Shown here piece by piece: positions 45,322 through 54,178 of a DNA stretch of 64,000 bases. The position numbers and the translations under genes were made by a program. Source of the stretch: Macrostomum hystrix (taxonomy: Eukaryota > Platyhelminthes > Macrostomidae); the NCBI GenBank assembly GCA_950097015.1, contig CATNEN010000001.1:23502501-23566500 (forward strand), given 5' to 3'. Position 1 is the stretch's first letter, and every line of letters begins with the position of its first letter. The notes beneath the pieces were generated by a model that searched no databases, was not told where the DNA came from, and worked only from the letters and a program-made list of their open reading frames with translations.

Positions 45322-45988
45322 ATGATGTGCAACCGCTTGCTCTTAGTGATTCTGTGCCTGCAGGCGTGCGCAGTCGAACTTTCGCACGAATGTTTCATGG
45401 AAAACTGCGCTCCGGGCGGCAAGAAGCGCTCCGCTGATCCCTTGCTGGGATTTTCCTCCCTAGGAGCTAACGATGGTAAGCGGAGGCTGATCAATCCAGA
45501 TAAAATAACTTCATAATTCTGGTCAATGTGCCCATACAGTTGAATGATTACCACGTCGTTCGCATTCGCATACCACTACCATTAATCAATAGGTAGTCCA
45601 AGTGAAGCCATTGTCAAGCACTGTCCTAGCTGCTCGCACGGTTGGGGCCGCTGCTTCGGCCCAACCATTTGCTGCCATCCCAGCGGCGGCTGCCGAGTTG
45701 GCTTCGGTCCTGACACCCTCGCCTGTCGCCGACTGCCCAGAGGAGTTCTATTGAGCTGTTCCGCTTCCAGCTGCTTGAATGGCCGCGGTCGGTGCGCCTC
45801 GCGTGGAGTCTGCTGCACCGCCGGTAGGTGATGCTTTATTATTGTCTAATTTTTGCTCTGTATACAAAACACCCGACCGATGTAAGAAGTCTCCCAGCAT
45901 TCTCCAACAATCGTCAAAGTAATCAACATGCCGAACATTTGCAGATGCCTGCCAAGTTGCCGCCGAGTGCAACAATATCGGGCTCTGA
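45322..45988 (+). CDS. Vasopressin/oxytocin-like preprohormone with neurophysin (three exons, complete)
   Basis: Secreted neurohormone precursor. Exons: 45322-45475, 45593-45823, 45945-45988, both introns phase 1, 142 residues. Residues 1-17 (MMCNRLLLVILCLQACA) form a signal peptide. The nonapeptide CFMENCAPG at 24-32 is followed by an amidation glycine and KKR cleavage site. After a spacer, exon 2 and the start of exon 3 encode neurophysin: GRCFGPTICC, GGCRVGFG, LAC, GRCASRGVCC and DACQVAAEC, with all 14 family cysteines in the right order. The intron positions resemble those of family genes in other animals. The ATG at 45322 is the first in-frame ATG; 45325 is an alternative. Oddities: six residues precede the first hormone cysteine, and position 7 is Ala with Pro at 8. 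There is no copeptin-like extension. Family identity is near certain; the receptor and role are unknown. Confidence 0.95.
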
Positions 45989-46176
45989 CTGGATCAGTAC
46001 CAACCAAGCTCAGCAACTGCCTGCTGATGCCTAATGATTTAATTTTTCTGTTGAATTTTTCAAAGTACAGTGCAAGTCCATGCTATCTAAAAATATTAGC
46101 CTATACAGAAAAACAATTTCCTTTTATCGGTGCAGAGCCGACACTGCCACCCACACACTGGCTGGTTCTCTTTTGA

Positions 46177-46182
46177 AATAAA
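46177..46182 (+). promoter_or_regulatory. Poly(A) signal AATAAA for the vasopressin/oxytocin-like gene
   Basis: Canonical hexamer 189 bp past the stop codon, the first on this strand after the gene. Confidence 0.5.
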
Positions 46183-48467
46183 TGCAACCGTTTTTTCAAA
46201 AAAACACCACACAGTCTGTTTGATGTTTTTACGTAAAATTCTTCAGATTCTTTGAAAGCTGAGAAGTCGAAGTCAAGATTTTTTCCATTGCGCCGATTAA
46301 GGACATTGTGTGAAGGGTAGAATCTGTCTAGGTTTGGGATTTGAATGCGCAAAAATTGCGGCCACAAAACCATAAAGAGAGACTGCAATGTCGGATGATA
46401 GACAGGTGGAACAGACCACGCGTGGAGGGTGGTGAAGAACATGTAACGAGTCTGCCAAACGAGAGCATTTTTAGACTGGCGAACTGTCCAGCGTCTCCAT
46501 TAGACAGTTGGTACCGACGCATGTCAAGAAATTTCAAGTAACGATACCCTGCCTTTTTAATAAAATTGTAGCCTGCATGCATCTTAGAAGAAGCATGAAA
46601 TCATCGCATTTTCAGAGTAACCTTTGCTGGCTTGATTGTAAGAGGGCCCAGCTGAAAAGCCCGTCCACCATCTTGTGCCGGGATACCAACGTGATCCGGA
46701 CCGAAAGCTACTGCCCTGAACTTCTTTAAGAAGTCCTGCTGCTCACTTTGCAGGGCCCGATCAGGAGCGCAAGTCCGAATTCGAAAGTACGTGGACTGCA
46801 TCCTGAGCGACACCAGATAGCCTTACACCGACAATGGACTGTATTTCAACTGCCTCCCAAGGTTCCCCAGTTTCACCTGCACCAGATTTTGACGCTAAAA
46901 TCTGCGACTATCAAACAGCATAAATTGTTGTTTGTCGTTGTTCTTATACGAGCTATACAAAAGCAACAGCTGTGTCGTTACTGAATTTTAGCTTCAGGCA
47001 TACAAGTGGTGTCAACGTTTGTATATTTCTTAATCTTCCGCGTGCCGTTCACAGCTTTCCGGCGTTTCATGCTCAAATGCTAGGAATTTTAGTCTTGACA
47101 GCACACCCAAAACCCTTGTCTGTGCGCAACTCGTGAACTTCGCCCAAGCCACCCCTGCCAATGAGGCGAACAGAATAACAGATCCAGCAATGGAGGACAA
47201 CCAGGTCTTATCGGGATTCAACGATCAAGCGAGTTGAAACGAGCGTCATGGCAACGAAATGAGAATTTATTGCCGAAGCAGGTATTTTATTGCCGAGAAA
47301 TAGTAATTTATTTTACAATAAGCCTGTCAAAAATACTACTATACGTTTTCAAAACTAGAAGCCTAATGCTTAAGGAAGAACCGCTATTCAACGAGACTAG
47401 GAAAATATGGTATCATTGACTACGCGTGCACAAACGCTGATAATGAGCCTCCGTAATACGAGCTCATGCTTGCTTTGTCTCGAACCTTATTATGTAATGA
47501 AAATTTTATAATTTGTATGTTTATTTTTAAATTCGCTGTAAAATGAAAATGCGTCATAAAACTGACACTGCGCTTCTCATACTGTACACTGCACTCATAC
47601 CAGTTAGACACGATGTACAGCCTGTGACAGCCGCAGTGACCGTACAGTGTTTCCAAAGGCTGCGTACAGGTTTTCAGTCCGTGGACAGGGGAGGCCGTCA
47701 AACCTACCCACGTTTCCAACCCCGTTTAATGCTGGTTATCAATTTAATAGCTGGGTCAACTAAAACTGTTAGGAAATTAAGAATCTTTCGCAAGGACGCA
47801 AAGCACTACCTCGGGCTGAGATTCGAACTCTCAATTAACATTTTAGAAGGGTACTTCGTTAGCAAAAAAATGAAGTCAAACAGCAGCAAAAATTAATCCA
47901 TTTGAACAACCAAAAGTTGAGATGGCACACAACCTGTCTAATCAGAAAGATCTTATGTATTATCTTATTCCTTTAAACTAGCATACAACAACATGGCCAA
48001 AAACTGGCAGCCAATGCATGTTGGCAAACAATCCCAAGGGAGTAGCAACTGGAGAGAAACCATTATAACTAAATATAAAAGTTTTTGCTTAAACTGCGAC
48101 AACAAAGCTCATTTTCGCTCTCAAGCCCCCCAATGACGGCCCTGTGCAGCAATGACTGCATGCGTCAGTAATTGTTCTGATCATTCAGTCAAGAAACTCA
48201 TGGGCTTGATTTCCATCACCTGCTGGACCTGCAAAGTTTTTAACATAATATTTAGACCAGTAGAAGTAGTAAAATATTTTCATTTCAAATGAGGTTAAGG
48301 AATCCCGCAAGGAACACCTGAAGCCCGATGATCATGTTTCGGGGGTCTGTGAGTATCGGTACTGATTCGAACAGATTTTTACTGATCGGTTACAACAGCA
48401 TAAACTTTTACGACAGACTTATTATTTTCTGAGAGCCTTTAGAGTGCAATATAACGCAGCTCACCCT
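46183..48467. other. Spacer with unassigned open frames and one SINE
   Basis: Overlapping minus frames at 46328-46582, 46601-46813 and 47030-47221 have coding-like composition, and the last contains a hydrophobic stretch (IAGSVILFASLAGVAWA) like a signal peptide. They lack an ATG in frame, and I could not join them with consistent splice phases. They may be exons of a secreted protein or a decayed gene. The interval also holds a family 2 SINE. Confidence 0.35.
47600..47830 (-). mobile_element. SINE family 2 copy, diverged
   Basis: On minus: B-box-like gagttcgaatctcag, gtgctttgcgtccttgcg, taaccagcattaaacgggg, cctcccctgtccacggactg and gtacgcagcctttgg. The order of the segments matches the copy at 31.7 kb. 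Confidence 0.6.
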
Positions 48468-51400
48468 TTAAAAGGTACTCCTGTTGTCAGAAGGGCGCTT
48501 CCTTCTGCGACTACGAGAATTGACAAACGGACGGCTTCCCTCGTACAGGCGAGATCTCAGGAACTCCTGTACACGCCTAGCAGCGTCGAAGTCCGCTAAG
48601 CTGACAACCTGTCCAGTTGAGGCGTTGCCCGATCGCTCAATGCTACTCGCACTCCTGGCTTCACTACTTTCAAATTCACGAGATCTGCCGCTGAAAATCA
48701 CCAATTCGTCAGTGGTGACGTAGTAGGTCTGGTTGGCATCGATGTTCAGAAATCTGCGATGGTGGCGGACGCCTCTAGATTCGTTATTTATTACAAATGA
48801 AAGGCCAGGTCGCTGACTGAAGAACCTTAGTTCGTCAACGGTTGAGAGAGAACCTCGAGGAGGCCGATCAAGGATCCTTAGCTCCTCATTGGCAGTTTGT
48901 GGACGCCTGTTGGTGTGCCTGCCATGACTAGTAGAATGGCTGCGACCAGAGTCACGGTAGTCATCAGTTGTATCATGAATTCTTTGAGGATCTCGACTAG
49001 CGAATCTAATCTCGCTAGTTGTGGTATGAGGTTCGAGTGAATGCCTGTCATTATAGTCATTATAATTATAGTTACAATTGAAATTTCTGAAACGGTCGTC
49101 TGTGCAGGCGTGAGGACCGCGATATCGGCGACTGTAGCGGCTGAACTGGTCGGTTGGAGCTCTAAATCCGCGAGACCGCTGGTTGAAGTCATCGAAGTCG
49201 TCGGTATGAGGCAGAAAGTTTCGAGATGAATGGCTGAATATTTGGTATTCTTGCTGATTAACATCAGAGTCGTCGAAATCTTCAGCAGAGGCCTGAAAGC
49301 CTTCGAACTCTTCACTAGTTTCTTGACGTTGCGAGTGATTAGCGCCCCTGAGCTCATAGACATGTGTCTGAAAGCCCTCGAGTCGGTTGCTCACAGCGTG
49401 TGAGTCAAGTGGAACGCCGTTGAAGCCTCCAAAATCATTAACTGAAAAGTAAGAACCATGCGGACGCTGACTGAAGCCTCTTAGGCTGCTGACACTAGAG
49501 TGAGAATTACGGTGACGCCGATCAAAGCCTCGTTGCTCGTCACGGTATGCATGAAAGTTGAGTGCAGAATGGTCCACGACTTCCAGTTCATTTACATCAG
49601 AATTTGAATCACGGTGATGCCGTCTCAAACCTCTGAAGTCATCAGATGATGCCTGAGATACACGCGGACGCTGTTTAGGACTTCTGAGGTCATCAAAAGA
49701 GGCCTGCAAGCCATTAAATTCATTATCTGAGACACGATACTCGTGAAAACGCTGACTGAAGCCTCTCATCACTTCATTTGAGTGCAATTCGCTTGGACGG
49801 TGACTGAAGCCTCTCATCACTTCATTTGAGTGCAATTCGCTTGGACGGTGACTGAAGCCTCTCATCACATCATTTGAGTGGGAGTCGCTTGGACGCTGAA
49901 TGAAGCCTCTCATCACGTCATTTGAGTGGGAGTCGCTTGGACGCTGAATGAAGCCTCTCATCACTTCATTTGAGTGGGAGTCGCTTGGACGCTGACTGAA
50001 GCCTCTCATCACGTCATTTGAGTGGGAGTCGCTTGGACGCTGACTGAAGCCTCTCATCACGTCATTTGAGTGCGAGTCGCTTGGACGCTGACTGAAGCCT
50101 CTCATCACGTCATTTGAGTGCGAGTCGCTTGGACGCTGACTGAAGCCTCTCATCGCGTCATTTGAGTGCGAGTCGCTTGGACGCTGACTGAAGCCTCTCA
50201 TCACGTCATTTGAGTGCGAGTCGCTTGGACGCTGACTGAAGCCTCTCATCACGTCATTTGAGTGGGAGTCGCTTGGACGCTGAATGAAGCCTCTCATCAC
50301 GTCATTTGAGTGCGAGTCGCTTGGACGCTGACTGAAGCCTCTCATCACGTCATTTGAGTGGGAGTCGCTTGGACGCTGAATGAAGCCTCTCATCACGTCA
50401 TTTGAGTGCGAGTCGCTTGGACGCTGACTGAAGCCTCTCATCACGTCCTTTGAGTGGGAGTCGCTTGGACGCTGAATGAAGCCTCTCATCACGTCATTTG
50501 AGTGCGAGTCGCTTGGACGCTGACTGAAGCCTCTCATCACGTCATTTGAGTGGGAGTCGCTTGGACGCTGAATGAAGCCTCTCATCACGTCATTTGAGTG
50601 GGAGTCGCTTGGACGCTGACTGAAGCCTCTCATCACGTCATTTGAGTGCGAGTCGCTTGGACGCTGACTGAAGCCTCTCATCACGTCATTTGAGTGGGAG
50701 TCGCTTGGACGCTGAATGAAGCCTCTCATCACGTCATTTAAGTGGGAGTCGCTTGGACGCTGACTGAAGCCTCTCATCACGTCATTTGAGTGCGAGTCGC
50801 TTGGACGCTGAATGAAGCCTCTCATCACGTCATTTGAGTGCGAGTCGCTTGGACGCTGACTGAAGCCTCTCATCACGTCATTTAAGTGGGAGTCGCTTGG
50901 ACGCTGACTGAAGCCTCTCATCGCATCATTTGAGTGCAAATCGCTTGGACGCTGACTGAAGCCTCTCATCACGTCATTTGAGTGCGAGTCGCTTAGACGT
51001 TGACTGAAGTTTCTCATCGTGTCATTTGAGTGGGAGTCGCTTGGACGCTCACTGAATCCTCTCACCACGCCAGCAGCTGAACGGGAGTGGCGTGTAAGTT
51101 GACTGGAACCCCTTAACTCGTCTTTGAAGGGACAACAACTTCGGTTATTCTGATTGACTCTGTCCAGATTATTAATAGCAATTTCGGAGCCATCAAGACG
51201 CTTGCTCAAGCCTTTCCGATCCTCAGTGGAAGAGCGAGTCCAGTTTGGACGCTGGCCAAAGCTTTCGAAGTCACAATTTGTGACTCGAGACTGGCTTCGA
51301 CGCTCGTTAAAGCCTCCAGGCTCATTATTAATGCCATTAGAACGTTCAGGGTGCTGCACAAAGCTTCCAAGCTCGCCTATGGAGTCGTAAGAGGCGCAAA

Positions 51401-51620
51401 GGCGTTGATTGGAGCTTATGAGATAACTACCGTTGGTGCTGGAACTGCGAGGATGCTGACTGAAGCCTCCCAATGTAGCACCGTTATTGCGCTTATGTGG
51501 CTTATCAAGTTCCAATTCACCGAAGTGAGGACCACGCTTCTGTAGATTTAGATATGATTGAGAATTTGATTTATTAACGCGTTTTAAGAACTGTATAACT
51601 TTACACAAAATTATCCACAT
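48468..51620 (-). CDS. Large repeat protein with about 28 RGFSQRPSDSHSNDVM units (unknown function)
   Basis: A single uninterrupted frame of 1050 codons. The core (about 49740-51080) is about 28 tandem 16-residue (48-bp) units RGFSQRPSDSHSNDVM, with S/I at position 4 and other small changes. Both flanks keep a weak 16-20-residue RGF..R. rhythm in unique sequence (for example ELRGFSQRPHG, LEGFQTHVYELRG, LRSPKQRP), so the whole exon seems to have grown from an old repeat. The frame stays open across roughly 1.8 kb of non-repetitive sequence, which argues for real coding. The C-terminus is basic (RSRRRKRPSD). The true exon start may be at KRGPHFGELEL, after the acceptor ctacag near 51544, in which case an upstream exon is missing. 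Composition is hydrophilic, rich in S, R, D, N and F, and likely disordered. No family recognised. Confidence 0.7.
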   Translation of the reverse strand: MWIILCKVIQFLKRVNKSNSQSYLNLQKRGPHFGELELDKPHKRNNGATLGGFSQHPRSSSTNGSYLISSNQRLCASYDSIGELGSFVQHPERSNGINNEPGGFNERRSQSRVTNCDFESFGQRPNWTRSSTEDRKGLSKRLDGSEIAINNLDRVNQNNRSCCPFKDELRGSSQLTRHSRSAAGVVRGFSERPSDSHSNDTMRNFSQRLSDSHSNDVMRGFSQRPSDLHSNDAMRGFSQRPSDSHLNDVMRGFSQRPSDSHSNDVMRGFIQRPSDSHSNDVMRGFSQRPSDSHLNDVMRGFIQRPSDSHSNDVMRGFSQRPSDSHSNDVMRGFSQRPSDSHSNDVMRGFIQRPSDSHSNDVMRGFSQRPSDSHSNDVMRGFIQRPSDSHSKDVMRGFSQRPSDSHSNDVMRGFIQRPSDSHSNDVMRGFSQRPSDSHSNDVMRGFIQRPSDSHSNDVMRGFSQRPSDSHSNDVMRGFSQRPSDSHSNDAMRGFSQRPSDSHSNDVMRGFSQRPSDSHSNDVMRGFSQRPSDSHSNDVMRGFSQRPSDSHSNEVMRGFIQRPSDSHSNDVMRGFIQRPSDSHSNDVMRGFSHRPSELHSNEVMRGFSHRPSELHSNEVMRGFSQRFHEYRVSDNEFNGLQASFDDLRSPKQRPRVSQASSDDFRGLRRHHRDSNSDVNELEVVDHSALNFHAYRDEQRGFDRRHRNSHSSVSSLRGFSQRPHGSYFSVNDFGGFNGVPLDSHAVSNRLEGFQTHVYELRGANHSQRQETSEEFEGFQASAEDFDDSDVNQQEYQIFSHSSRNFLPHTDDFDDFNQRSRGFRAPTDQFSRYSRRYRGPHACTDDRFRNFNCNYNYNDYNDRHSLEPHTTTSEIRFASRDPQRIHDTTDDYRDSGRSHSTSHGRHTNRRPQTANEELRILDRPPRGSLSTVDELRFFSQRPGLSFVINNESRGVRHHRRFLNIDANQTYYVTTDELVIFSGRSREFESSEARSASSIERSGNASTGQVVSLADFDAARRVQEFLRSRLYEGSRPFVNSRSRRRKRPSDNRSTF
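49740..51080 (-). repeat. Coding minisatellite, 48-bp unit
   Basis: The nucleotide array inside the large open frame. Units near the middle are almost identical. Those at both ends (SHRPSELHSNEVM on one side, NFSQRLSDSHS on the other) are more diverged, a gradient typical of expansion from within. Confidence 0.95.
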
Positions 51621-52064
51621 TTAGAACTCGCACAAAGGTAGTCAATAAAAATATTCTTAAAGGCCTCATTCTCACCCTTGAAATGAAACCACAGGCGCCT
51701 CCACTAGTTAATTCTTGCGATTGGTTCATTGTGGGCGGAGTAAGCAACTGAAATTAAGGATAAATTAAGACGTTGAAAATAACGTCAAAGTGCATCAATC
51801 TATTTAAATACGAGAATACGATCGAGTTTAACGTTAAACTCTTAAAGTCTTAAGAGTTTAACAAGGGAAAACTTAGAAACAATTCTCAAACTGAAGAGCC
51901 ACTATCGCCGCTTCTGCTAATCCAGGAGGCTGTTGCCAAGTGGCGTACACCCAACCGAAAAGTCTGAATTTCAAATCTTAATCTAAGTTTGCTTACCCAT
52001 CGCTTTATTTTAACCAGCCATAAAGTTTATACCCGTATTAGCCTATAAAAATTGGGTGGTGGGT
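51621..52064. other. Spacer, nothing recognised
   Basis: Possible upstream region of the repeat protein and 3' flank of the zinc-finger gene. tttatt at 52004-52009 reads AATAAA on the minus strand and could end the zinc-finger transcript. Confidence 0.4.
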
Positions 52065-52390
52065 CAGACTCCCAGTCCGTGGACTCCCAGTCCGTGGACT
52101 CCCAGTCCGTGGACTCCCAGTCCGTGGACTCCCAGTCCGTGGACTCCCAGTCCGTGGACTCCCAGTCCGTGGACTCCCAGTCCGTGGACTCCCAGTCCGT
52201 GGACTCCCAGTCCGTGGACTCCCAGTCCGTGGACTCCCAGTCCGTGGACTCCCAGTCCGTGGACTCCCAGTCCGTGGACTCCCAGTCCGTGGACTCCCAG
52301 TCCGTGGACTCCCAGTCCGTGGACTCCCAGTCCGTGGACTCCCAGTCCGTGGACTCCCAGTCTGTGGACTCCAAGTCCGTGGACTCCCAG
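52065..52390. repeat. Minisatellite, 15-bp unit
   Basis: About 21.5 copies of cccagtccgtggact, nearly perfect. The period is a multiple of three, so several frames are open on both strands (SVDSQ, TPSPW, ESTDW, LGVHG repeats). None has independent support. The unit is identical to 15 bases inside the SINE family 2 copy at 31880-31894. Confidence 0.95.
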
Positions 52391-52488
52391 CTCTGCAGGC
52401 AGTGGCTCTGCCACTCGCTGCACACCAAACCAGACTGCCCTAGGTGTAATTTCTATCGTAATTTGTTTCATTCTAGTTTTCTGTACAC

Positions 52489-54178
52489 TTAATTGAAATA
52501 CTTGATTTCCTGCAGTACCGTGCATCCTATAAACGGCACGCCGGGTTGCTGACAAGTTGGCTCCGACATCTCCTCGGAGGTGGCATTGCTCAGCTCAGAA
52601 TCGTCAGACAAGCCGACTGGGCTGGCAGTCTCGCGTCTATTGTTAGGCCTGTAAAGATTTAGCAACTTAAAATGTGAATGAACAGACAAAAAATGAGGCG
52701 TTACTTCCTGATCCTATAGTTCAACAGACAAAAAATGAGGCGTTACTTCCTGATCCTATAGTTCAACAGACAAAAAATGAGGCGTTACTTCCTGATCCTA
52801 TAGTTCAACAGACAAAAAATGAGGCGTTACTTCCTGATCCTATAGTTCAACAGACAAAAAATGAGGCGTTACTTCCTGATCCTATAGTTCAACAGACAAA
52901 AAATGAGGCGTTACTTCCTGATCCTATAGTTCAACAGACAAAAAATGAGGCGTTACTTCCTGATCCTATAGTTCAACAGACAAAAAATGAGGCGTTACTT
53001 CCTGATCCTATAGTTCAAGTGCAGAAAGCTTTAAATCTCACCCAGAAGCCGGCTCAACCCGATTGAACTGCAGCACTTCTTTAGTCAGCTTATTCAGCGC
53101 TAACACCTCCGGCAGGCTGGACCGACTTTGGGCCTCGCGAACAACGCTCCTGTGCGCTACTCTCAGGTGCTGCGTCAGTTGTGAGGGCGGGAGCCTGGTC
53201 GTGCAGAACAGGCACTTGAGCAGCTGGTCGGCGGTATGCTCAGCTGAATGATGAGAATCGACGCTGGAGACATCCTGAGTTGAAAAGAGTAGATAATAGA
53301 AAATAGGTACCTTGGTCTGAAATATTCAATACGAGACCCATTATAACTGCTTATGCAAATGTTTTGGAAGCAGGTTTCTGGCTTCTGACTGTGGATTTTG
53401 ATCCTCGGACTACATAGATACTAAAATATGTAGGTAGTTCCGTTGATGAGACTGAAAAATCAGTATTCAAGATTTCATAATCGGAACAGATTAATTATGC
53501 TCGGTTTGAGTGACAGAATCGCAGCTCTCACCGTGTTAATATCAGATGCTAGTGGCTCCAGTTCCTCTCCGATGGCTTGCTCAAAGCTGGCGCCGCTCAA
53601 TAGGGCGCTTGGTGGGTTGGACGAGGCACCGTGGCTAGCGCCCGCTGAGCTGTCCGAGGGCATGTGCGAGAGATACAGACAACGTAAATTCACTACTAAA
53701 TAAGATTCGAGTTCAATGAGAGCCTATAAAAATTATTAATTAAAAAAGCACTGATGCGACCTTTGGTGCCCAGTCGCAGCACTCGCAAGAGAAGTGCAAA
53801 TGGACGCATGAAGGTGAAGGCAAGTACTTATAGCTATTACGATAATGCGGCTCAGGGCAGAATCTGTGAGCTCAATGGAAAAGCTCCCAAGATAACAATA
53901 GAGCAGCAGATCTCACCGTCCTGTATCATTCAACTGGTTGTACTCCAGAACTTCAAGAGTCAGTCTAGCTACTGCCACCCCAGCCGATAAGCCGGCATTG
54001 TGCACAGCCTCCTGGATTAAGCTGGCATGCGCTGAATGCAGATGCTCGGACAGGCTGTCGAATGTGAATTTTGCCGAACAGAAAAGACAGTTCAGAATGT
54101 TGTCTTCCGACTGTTGGTCCTCCTCTTCTGGTTTATCACGGCCATCAGAGAAATTCTTGTAATGAGAGTTTAGGCGCG
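52489..54178 (-). CDS. Protein with two paralogous C2H2 zinc-finger exons, 5' end missing
   Basis: Four exons on minus: 53917-54178, 53532-53649, 53042-53274, 52489-52648. Junction phases 2, 0 and 2 all close in frame and give about 257 residues. Exon 1 carries NCLFCSAKFTFDSLSEHLHS-AH and exon 3 KCLFCTTRLPPSQLTQHLRV-AH, each a C-x2-C-x12-H-x4-H finger. Both are followed by a similar helical tail (SLIQEAVHNAGL...LEVLEYNQ against SVVREAQSRSSL...KEVLQFNR). The finger plus tail therefore forms one duplicated module. Exon 2 is a Ser/Ala-rich linker and the last exon is acidic, ending QEIKYFN. Nucleic-acid binding or ubiquitin/protein binding are both possible; no named family recognised. The first exon starts at an acceptor in the middle of a codon, so an upstream start exon is missing. 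Confidence 0.82.
52679..53018. repeat. Minisatellite, 42-bp unit, fills a zinc-finger-gene intron
   Basis: Eight copies of a 42-bp unit (acagacaaaaaatgaggcgt, tacttcctgatcctatagtt) with no difference seen between them. It occupies nearly all of the 393-bp intron between the last two exons, ending about 20 bp from the splice donor. An open plus frame through it (QTKNEALLPDPIVQ) is an artefact of the period. Confidence 0.97.

Noticed and set aside
52027-52555. ESTDW, SVDSQ, TPSPW and LGVHG repeat frames
   Set aside because: A 15-bp period keeps any stop-free frame open. Four frames on two strands are equally open, and the array lies outside the zinc-finger exons.
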